Source: Branchiostoma floridae
Lineage: Eukaryota; Chordata; Leptocardii; Amphioxiformes; Branchiostomatidae
Length of the DNA: 64,000 nt
Direction: 5' to 3'
Assembly: GCF_000003815.2 (NCBI RefSeq)
Contig: NC_049988.1
Span: 6,203,192-6,267,191 of the forward strand
Part shown: positions 56,519 to 64,000 of the stretch, piece by piece
Layout of the letters: every line of letters begins with the position of its first letter
Position numbering within the stretch: the stretch's first letter is position 1
Made by a program: the position numbers and the translations under genes
Notes under the pieces: model-generated
Database searches by the model: none
Told to the model about the DNA's origin: nothing
What the model saw: the letters and a program-made list of their open reading frames with translations, nothing else

Positions 56519-57569
56519 ACAGGCACACCCCCAAAACAGCCATATTCCATGTTGTAAGGGAGATAAAAACCGTATTTAATTAATTTTTCTAATCTAAACT
56601 AGCGAGGTCGGATCTAGCGTTTCTTATAGTCCTTGCCACACACTGCAGTGGATGCAAACGGGTATTTCTAACCTTAGTTAAGCGTTCTTTTCTTGGACAA
56701 TCCATATTTAATCAATCCAGATCCGACTGGGCTGTCTACGCCCCGTCTATATCTAAATGATATCCATTTTTAGTCGTAAAAGACAGCACTATCTTAACAA
56801 GGGGATATGGCATTTTTTTTTTACAATAACGCGAACCGATGGTATCGGTTATTCTTATTTGATTTGATAAAGCTTAAAAACGCTTTGTCACGACATTATA
56901 CCTTCGCGCATAATCTATGTAAAACTACGCCCATCACACACCACGGACGTATCGTAGAGGTTGTTTTGTTGCAAATAAGAATAGAAAATGTCTATTTTGA
57001 GTTCTATATACAAAAGTCCGATCTTACGACAGAAACCACAATAGCAATTCAGAAACTACGATACAATAGCATTTCTCTCTGTAATTCTGCAAATTATTTG
57101 GCTCCTGTATAACGCTCCACTCCACACAGCAGTTAAATAAACAACTGAGTTCTTTCCTCTAGTCTATTGGTATAAACTGCCTGTCTTGTACGTCCTGTAT
57201 GTCTTTACATTATTTGGATGTGTCAAGTTGGCAGGAGTGGGTTGGTAGGAGCTTGGCGGACAAGTAACCTGTGTTGGGTAGCTTTTACTTCACTTTTTCT
57301 TCTCTTGTAATGTGCTTTGAAATGTTGAAAAAAAATTAAAACAGTGAAAATACCTTTTGTCTATTTTTCCTTCTTGATTTTTTTATGCTTCAATTAAAAA
57401 CGGGTTCAGGAATGAAGATAGATTTTTGACCTGAAGAGATAACTGCATTATAAACTAGAGTTCCACGAACAAATACCTTTGCCAAATAAACCAGGTTTGT
57501 TATGTAGAATGATGTCTGTAGACAATTACAAATGCGTTACCCATTTCATTTTATTCTATAATTATAGGC
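56519..57569. other. AT-rich stretch, nothing recognised
   Basis: The open frame at 56807-57112 has no family resemblance and no splice context. Confidence 0.3.
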
Positions 57570-58435
57570 TTGGAGTTGGATTATAAATTTTCGGCCTTGA
57601 TTATGCAAATTAGATCGCAAGTTACAATTGATTTATATCAAATTGTATCAAGCATTACTTAAGCTATCAGCATACCAAAAATCATGATGATACTTTGATC
57701 CATTCTTGACTATTCTCTTTCAAAGTCTTTAAATACACCTCTTACTCTCTTCCCTCTTTCTCAGTTATATATGTGACAACTTTGAAAGTACTGTAATGGA
57801 ATGCAGTGGATTATGAACTTTTCCTTTTCAGTTATGCAAATTAGCTGTTAATTTGCATAATAAGTATCACATTATATAAATCTTCACTTAGGCTATTTAC
57901 ATGCCAAATATCATGACGATCCGTTGACACGTTCATATTTTCTCATTCATTATGCGAATGAGGTCGTTATTTGCATGATAAATATGTATTGACATTTCTC
58001 TTTTTCTCAGCTACATATGTGACAAGTTTTAAAGTCCCACATGGAATGTGGTGGATTTAGAAAATCTACTCATTAATTATGCAAATTAGCTGTTGGTTTG
58101 CATAATTGGTACCCCATTGTGTAGGTCTTCACTTACGCTACCTACATACAAAAAAAAATGATGATCCGTCAACATGTTCATATTTTCTCATTGATTATGC
58201 AAATGAGGTCATCATTTGCATAATTGATATCTATTGACATTTTTCTCCTTCCCAGCTACATATGTGACAACTTTGAAAGTCCTATCATAGAATGCAGTGC
58301 ATTTATAAACTTTCCTCATTAATTATGCAAATTAGCTGTTGATTTACATAATAAGTATCCCATTATGTAAGTCATCACTCATTCTATCTACATACCAAAA
58401 ATCATGAAGATCCGTCAACACGTTGTAGAGTTATT
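57570..58435. repeat. Tandem array of about 245-bp units
   Basis: The landmark ATGTGACAA recurs at 57771, 58017 and 58262 (spacing 246 and 245). Each is followed by GGAATG..GTGG, then TTATGCAAATTAGCTGTT and CATACCAAAAATCATGA-like words. A partial first unit starts near 57570. Confidence 0.75.
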
Positions 58436-58439
58436 CTCG

Positions 58440-58775
58440 TCCAAAGTTTGAAAGGAAACCGGCGCCAGCCACTAGGGGGCCCAAACCCACAGCACTTACT
58501 CTCTGCCCGAGGGCTATCTACCACTAAAAAATCATGACCACAGCCGGTCCAGAACACGAGATATAAAAATAGAGTTTCCGCTGCAGTACCTTAGCAAGCC
58601 GCTAGAGGGCCCATTATCGAACTTGACCTTTGTTTTCCCGACCCCTACCCACCTACCAAATATCATCAGGATCCAGCCAAGGCTTCTTGAGTTATGCTGT
58701 TGACACACACACAGACACACAGATACACGAACACGCCCGAAACATACCTTGCCATTTAGCTTTGTACTACAACCA
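58440..58775. repeat. Interspersed-repeat 3' tail with ACACAC tract
   Basis: CTACCAAATATCATCAGGAT, then AAGGCTTCTTGAGTTATGCT and an ACACACACAGACACAC tract. It follows the 245-bp array and may be part of the same large element. It is cut by an N gap. Confidence 0.4.
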
Positions 58776-58875
58776 NNNNNNNNNNNNNNNNNNNNNNNNN
58801 NNNNNNNNNNNNNNNNNNNNNNNNNNNNNNNNNNNNNNNNNNNNNNNNNNNNNNNNNNNNNNNNNNNNNNNNNNN
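58776..58875. other. Assembly gap (100 N)
   Basis: Run of N. Confidence 0.99.
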
Positions 58876-58959
58876 ATTGCAATGTAAACAGGATAGAGGA
58901 AGGGCGTAAACTGTAACAACACATAACCCAACATACATGACTTCGTCATAAGGTGACCT

Positions 58960-59560
58960 TAACAATGAGGTCTTCATACGGGACATACAAAGAGCACAAA
59001 GCTAAGAGCTGCCTGCCGTACGTGCGATTTGTCCGCACGTTTTTTTGTAGGCCAAGTCCGTCACGTATTTCTGAAAACTTTCAAGCTGCACAGGACAGGC
59101 GCGTAGCCCGTACTGGCCAGCACGTACGTGGGGGGGGGGGGGGTGGTGAGTTGCGAATCCGCAGCCCGATGGCACACAAAGTTTTGCCTGCACGTTAAGT
59201 TGTACGGTGTGTCTGCGTGCTCCAAAATCCGTCGGATTCACGACGACTTCGTACGGAGGTGGTACTTACCACTTACGGATACCAAAAGATTGCCCACGTT
59301 TTGGCACGTAGCCAGCACGTATTTGCACGTGCGCTCGATTGTTACCTTAGCTTTATAGAGAGGAAAGGGTACGATTTCCCAAACTGTGCTATAATTGAAT
59401 CCCTCTGGTGACCTAGGTCTCCTTGGCAAATCGATTATCTTTGTATAACCATCGTAGTTAATCTGTATACACATACACTAAATGCAGCATATTGTCGATC
59501 TATTTCTTCTTTCTGGAACGTTTGAGGGTCAGAGTATTTGTATAACAGTGTACAAATACC
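58960..59560. other. Non-coding stretch with G13 homopolymer
   Basis: CACGTACG-type words recur (59027-59130, 59300-59335) and there is a run of 13 G near 59131. No gene recognised. Confidence 0.3.
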
Positions 59561-59564
59561 AAAA

Positions 59565-60012
59565 ATAAATTAGGCTTTTCTAGGACACTCACACGGAAGA
59601 TATACTAAAACTCCCCGTGACCAGAGGTTTTGTCCATTTTGCCCAAATGAGATCGAAGACGAACGTCACTTTGTTATGGATTGTTCTCGATATAATGATA
59701 AACGCACAGAGCTGTTCACATTACTTTCCGCTTGTTCTAAAGAATTTGCTACTCTCTGTTCGATAGATAAATTAAACTACATTCTGGGAGGCGATAACCC
59801 TCACTGTGTACAAGTAGGCAAATATATCCACGAATGTTTATACCGTAGAACTAATAGTGTTAATGACATGCTAGACCCTATATGTTGATTTATTCATACC
59901 TATAGATATCCATATATGTGTGTTTAGTTGTACTGTAAGTAGTTGTTATACATGTAGACCTTAGGAAAGTCGCTGTACTTTTGTCGTGTCAATAAAGATT
60001 GCATACTACTTG
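59565..60012 (+). mobile_element. LINE 3' end (C-terminal zinc-knuckle domain and 3'UTR)
   Basis: The open frame to TGA at 59886-59888 encodes GRYTKTPRDQRFCPFCPNEI, then EDERHFVMDCSRYNDKR and an alpha-helical tail. This Cys-x2-Cys ... His ... Cys block is the C-terminal domain of CR1/L2-type LINE ORF2. The 3'UTR ends after an AATAAA at 59991. The element is 5'-truncated. Confidence 0.8.
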
Positions 60013-60463
60013 TATCATTTTTTTCTATAGACGAATGAAATTTCAATTGTAAGCTTACAAAATAAACTACTCCAATTTATGAACCTAATTACTATTTTTG
60101 TGAAACGTTTCAAAATAACCAAGGTCAACGTCAAGCTACATGTTATGTAACCGCCCCTTTTATGATCAACAAAGAAAGGAGCTCTTAAAAAAGCAAAAAA
60201 TCCACAAAATCTTCCACTGTCTCAGAAAAAAGTCAAACCCAATAAGTTACATTCCTAAATTAGACTAGAGTAGTCGCTTACTATACTATTTTAGTGCTTA
60301 CCATCATTTGTTTGTCTTTTTTTTTCTTTTGTCACCTGCAATTAGCACTCGGGCAAAAATTTTCTATAAACTTCTAATTATATTTGATCATGGACCATAT
60401 GTTAGCCACTCTGTAACTCTGCCAGGTGGTCTGACATGTACACAGTATAAAGGTGTGCTGTAC
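60013..60463. other. Presumed intron of the minus-strand secreted-protein gene
   Basis: AT-rich, no exon recognised. Confidence 0.3.
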
Positions 60464-60595
60464 CTGTAATACTGGACACCAGGTGTTGTTGATCACCTGA
60501 GACAGGAAACTGTGCGGCTGTTATACCGATCAGGACGAGGAGTAGCAGTCCACTAAACATCTTGTTTCTTCTGAACCAGTTGTATTCTTGAACCG
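60464..60595 (-). CDS. First exon of an unknown secreted protein
   Basis: ATG at 60560-60558 (context AACAAGATGT); coding to 60464, donor ATTACAG|GTACAG; 32 codons plus one base. The translation MFSGLLLLVLIGITAAQFPV is a textbook signal peptide: short n-region, eight-residue hydrophobic core, and AXA-like cleavage before Q. SGDQQHLVSSIT follows. The rest of the gene lies to the left and was not found; gaps at 58776 and 56318 lie on that side. Family cannot be assigned. Confidence 0.55.
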
Positions 60596-60599
60596 TTCT

Positions 60600-61640
60600 A
60601 TCTTCTTGGATATGTTCTATCTTTCTGGATGTATCTCAGCTTGATAGCTATTGAATGTTGTACTATTGACTAAGCATAGCTGCGTATTGATACAGCTGAA
60701 ATAAACAAACGCGATCCCATACGAGCGATCGCTGTTTTGTTAACATCCGGGGTATTCGACGACTGGTAGGCTAACAGACATTAGCAGATTTACTCTGTGA
60801 TTGGAGGGTAACCTCCGTCGACAGAGTATTATGAACGGTCTATATCTTGACTGTTCCACATCGTGAATATTTCAAAAGGTTTTACACGCCGGGGAAAATA
60901 TTTAGAAAGTTCAAATAGCATTCAAAATATTTCTAAATTATGAAATCTCCTAGACATATAATTGAAAACAAATGAAATCATTTGTAAATGATGACAATGG
61001 CAACCCTCGTAGTGCCTTGGAATCGACTCTATGTTATTTTTGATTATAAGAAATGGCTGTTGGATAATAGACCTCGCCATGTGGACATGGCCCAAAGTGG
61101 ACGATCATAGGTAGGACACGATGCACTTGGTAATTATGATGATCAGACCATGAGTATGCAGACAAATCAAATAGAAAAGAACATTAGTAACACCAGCCCA
61201 ATACAGACTGGCGGAATTTCCTAGATAATATTAGCGGTCTATGTATACCTTTCGTCCTCATGGATCAAAAGCGTCATGTAAGGTTTCTGTTTATTCTTCT
61301 ATAGCCAAGGAAACCGATATTTGGAATTGTAATAGTAGCTTTATTCTCATGGATCAAAAGCATGGCTTACATGTCTTAACAGTACTGCAAACATCATTTA
61401 CCACTGTGACAATCTCACCAACCAAAAGCGCACCCTAGCATTTTGTAATAGTACTGCAATCATCTGCCAACGCTGTTTAGTTGATCTCGGAAGTGCTCAA
61501 TCGCTTTGAGGTATGATCTGCTGGAAAAGCATTACATCCTCTGTATCCATGCATCCTGGGTGTATTCTGCAAGTATCATTTGCTCTGTATGCATGGGCGT
61601 TGGAATGTTGAGGAACAGCATACCGTCACATACTGTATAT
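60600..61640. other. Intergenic stretch
   Basis: No gene recognised. The word CTCATGGATCAAAAGC is repeated at 61257 and 61338, a short direct duplication. A CTGTATATGCAGAAAC MITE-like end lies at 61635-61650. Confidence 0.35.
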
Positions 61641-61648
61641 GCAGAAAC

Positions 61649-62232
61649 TTACGCGGTGGTTTGGTTCACTTCATAACGATGGCGAGTTGGATTTTGTTTT
61701 GGAGGAAGCGCTGGCCGGTAAGTCTCATATTCCGACTCTGTTTTCACAGAATAAAGCTCTGAAAAAGTTTCAGAAGATGTTTCTTGATTTATGTCTCGAT
61801 TATCTTTGTGTCCAGCATATTGTGAAGATTCTTTGTCACCTATCTTGTCTCCATAGAGATGTGACGAAGTCTTAGACGCTTCTTGACCTGTGTCTTCAGG
61901 TGGAACTGATTTCTTGTCACCTATCTTGTCTCCATAGAGATGTGAAGAAGTCTTAGACCATTCTTGACCTGTATCTTCATGTGGAACTGACTCCTTATGA
62001 TCTGTCTTGTCGCTGTGCAGTACACGTGGTGGCGTCGATGCTTCATTCCCGGCTATTCCAGCCTTTCTACCATAAACAGAGATCGGACGGAGGGGCACTT
62101 CGGTAGGTTCACGTACTAGCTCACAATTCTTATCGTTATGCCGCACATCCCAAAGGTGTTTCTCGTTTGACCTCTGCATTATTATTTTCTCCAAAATATT
62201 TCTTGTTGGACTGCAAGTTTTCCACTGGAATT
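61649..62232 (-). CDS. Putative last exon with 27-residue repeats and SH3/tyrosine motifs
   Basis: Open on the minus strand from a TAG near 62233 to a stop at 61649-61651. A good acceptor (GAAATTCCAG) lies just inside the open frame, so this may be a terminal exon of about 190 codons; the first internal ATG gives about 176. It is hydrophilic and charged, with no membrane span. It contains about 2.6 tandem copies of an 81-bp, 27-residue unit (VPPEDTGQEASKTSSHLYGD; copies start at 61835 and 61916). Near the C terminus, SELYSVKTESEYETYRP runs into PALPPKQ, a PxxPxK SH3-ligand form. It would suit a cytoplasmic tail of a receptor or adaptor. Gene identity unknown. Confidence 0.45.
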
Positions 62233-62239
62233 TCTAGAC

Positions 62240-63557
62240 TATTGTGGTAACTTTATGCGACAAATAATGATACTGTCAGGGAAAAGCCTGCCAGCAACGT
62301 TGGGCCAGAAAAACAAGACCGGCTCCCGCACCGACGTTGTTTTTCTGCTAGCACAGACTCATTTGGAAATTGTTTATCAAAATGAGAAAGAACATTGTAC
62401 ATAATTTCATGTAGTCTTAAAAGGCAGTAAAAAATCCAATCAACTTGAAAGTATCCCAAGACTCGTTTGAGCACGGGATTAATCCGATTCATTCGTCTAT
62501 ACAGAACCTCTGAAACCTGTTGATACTCTAAATTAATCATACAGTTCAGGAGAGGCAGTCGAAAAGAAGGTACCGGATGACACAAGGAGGAACAAAATCG
62601 GATTATTTGCAACTACGTTTAATGAACGTTAGGTTGTCAGTGTATCACCAGTACATTTGATAACACATGTATCGCTTAGGATTTCTGAATATATGGCCTC
62701 GACTCACGGGTGGCACCCCCAACATGCTGTTGAGACATTTTTGGGGTGGGAGTATAGGACAGTGAACACTTATAGAAATCTTCATTGACGACAATGTAAA
62801 AATTATCAAGTTCAGGGTGTCATAATCTCATACGTGAACATTCCAGGTCATAAGAACTCACCCCACACAACAGCCCGCTATCTCAAATGTCCAAAAGTCT
62901 AAATTTAAAATTTTCTGGCCAGCAAAACATATCTCAGCGGTCAAATCTGCCGCCATATTGCTTTTTCATGACGTCATTTTAGGGACTGACCAAATTAGGC
63001 GTCAGCACAGGCCTTAAAGACGGTAACATTCATATTGGTACATTGATGAATCTCAGATAACACTGGTCAATTGGTGATGAAGACTGAAATGCAGTCCAAA
63101 GGACAAGTAACATCTATCCCATAAAAGCCTTCATGACTATGAAGTAAGATCACTTCTTTGCAAAACGTTCTTTAAATTCAAAAACATATTCTTAACGGAC
63201 TAGGACTATAAAGTTTTGTTTGTTGCACTCCAAGTATTTGTAATCTGGAATCTAAATCTGTTACGCAAAGTCAACAGAAACTGTATGTAGTTTTACATTT
63301 ACCAAATGCAACCGATAAAAGACATGCTCACATATAGTTTTATCCCATCATATAGAAAATAGAGTAAAAATTCTTTAATCACTGCACTTGTATCAAGATT
63401 AGACTGTTTTAAAAAGCTTAACTCGTACGTGATTTGTTATAAACATTTGGTAGGCTTCCCTGTAAGAACTGTGGGTCTCTTACAACAACATTCATCATCA
63501 TCATCATCATCAACATCATCGCAACTTTGCACTGAGGACGGTCACATTCACTTGCTT
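62240..63557. other. Unassigned stretch
   Basis: A 119-codon minus-strand frame (62612-62253) has no family resemblance or clear splice sites. A CATCATCAT tract lies at 63493-63520. Nothing else recognised. Confidence 0.3.
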
Positions 63558-63857
63558 AAGGTGAGGTTACACATGCGTATATATTCAAGTCCGTATGAAG
63601 CTCTTAGTCTCTACCAGGCTCCACAGGTTGTGGGAAAAATAGTACAAATTGGACAAATATAGGTACATAACATGTCAGATGAGATAGCTGACCGAGAAGT
63701 ATGGTTAGCGACCCAGCTAACTCGTCCGACATGTAACCTGTTTACGTTTGTTCATTTTTTATTATTTTTACAACGACTTGTGGAGCCTGGTGGAGGCAAA
63801 TACTCCCATGCGCGCCTCATACGGACTTAACTATATACGCACGTGTGACCAAACCTT
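63558..63857. mobile_element. Foldback MITE, 300 bp
   Basis: The left arm AAGGTGAGGTTACACATGCG...AGTCCGTATGA...CCAGGCTCCACA...AACATGTC and the right arm (its complement, GACATGTAACC...TGTGGAGCCTGG...TCATACGGACTTA...CGCACGTGTGACC) pair over about 120 bp with mismatches. No coding sequence. Confidence 0.65.
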
Positions 63858-64000
63858 CACGTATAAAATGTTGTGGTACACAAACCGCTTCTGCTCCTTT
63901 TTGTTTGCCCTTCCTTACCTTTAAGTTAACATTACATACACAGCGCTACTTTATTCTTTCCTCAATATAATATTGCTCAAACAAAACGTTGATATTCATC

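Noticed and set aside
62253-62612. 119-codon minus-strand frame as a gene
   Set aside because: No similarity, no convincing splice sites, unremarkable composition.

Overview
The window is invertebrate nuclear DNA, most likely a cephalochordate (Branchiostoma-type amphioxus). The evidence is split genes with GT-AG introns encoding clear animal orthologues (mitochondrial ribosomal protein MRPS35, rRNA methyltransferase NSUN5, copper chaperone ATOX1), dense and varied transposable elements, and nine N runs typical of a draft assembly. The species call is inference. There are no bacterial operons, CRISPR arrays or phage genes.

Layout. 1-590: 3' part of a LINE reverse transcriptase (minus). 753-4200: two exons of an unrecognised minus-strand coiled-coil gene, with CpG-rich promoter candidates at 6250-6560 and 12411-12560. 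4341-4679 and 21435-21781: two hAT-type MITEs, each with a perfect 8-bp target-site duplication (TSD). 13607-16147: a large inverted-repeat element with a hAT-like element nested inside. 16550-19790: complete three-exon MRPS35 (plus), with a 5S-rRNA-headed SINE and small MITEs in its introns. 23419-31550: a complete seven-exon minus-strand gene for a 335-residue SPFH/band-7 protein with an N-terminal signal anchor and a cysteine-rich insert. Its introns hold several DNA transposons. A putative 5'UTR exon lies at 32434-32520, and a perfect RFX X-box match at 32754-32767.

32982-53262 is a retrotransposon-rich block: five same-orientation copies (complete or partial) of one Ty3/gypsy LTR, one long element with gag and pol (44863-53262), one internally deleted derivative, a LINE fragment, and a 455-bp miniature LTR element (44406-44860). 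The miniature has two identical 174-bp LTRs that carry good tRNA-type Pol III A and B boxes. It looks like an animal counterpart of the plant Cassandra TRIMs and is the most interesting object in the window. An NSUN5 exon (39441-39609) lies inside the block and an ATOX1 exon (54044-54119) just after it. The other exons of these two genes are not visible.

53431-64000: a MITE with perfect 43-bp inverted repeats around a minisatellite, a tRNA-derived SINE, a 220-bp near-perfect palindrome, a 245-bp tandem array, a LINE 3' end, a signal-peptide exon of an unknown secreted protein (minus), an open reading frame with 27-residue repeats and SH3/tyrosine motifs (minus), and a foldback element.

How the genes relate: they are independent housekeeping loci (mitochondrial translation, rRNA methylation, copper delivery) plus a membrane scaffold-type protein. 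No shared pathway is evident; what links the region is heavy transposon load in introns and between genes.
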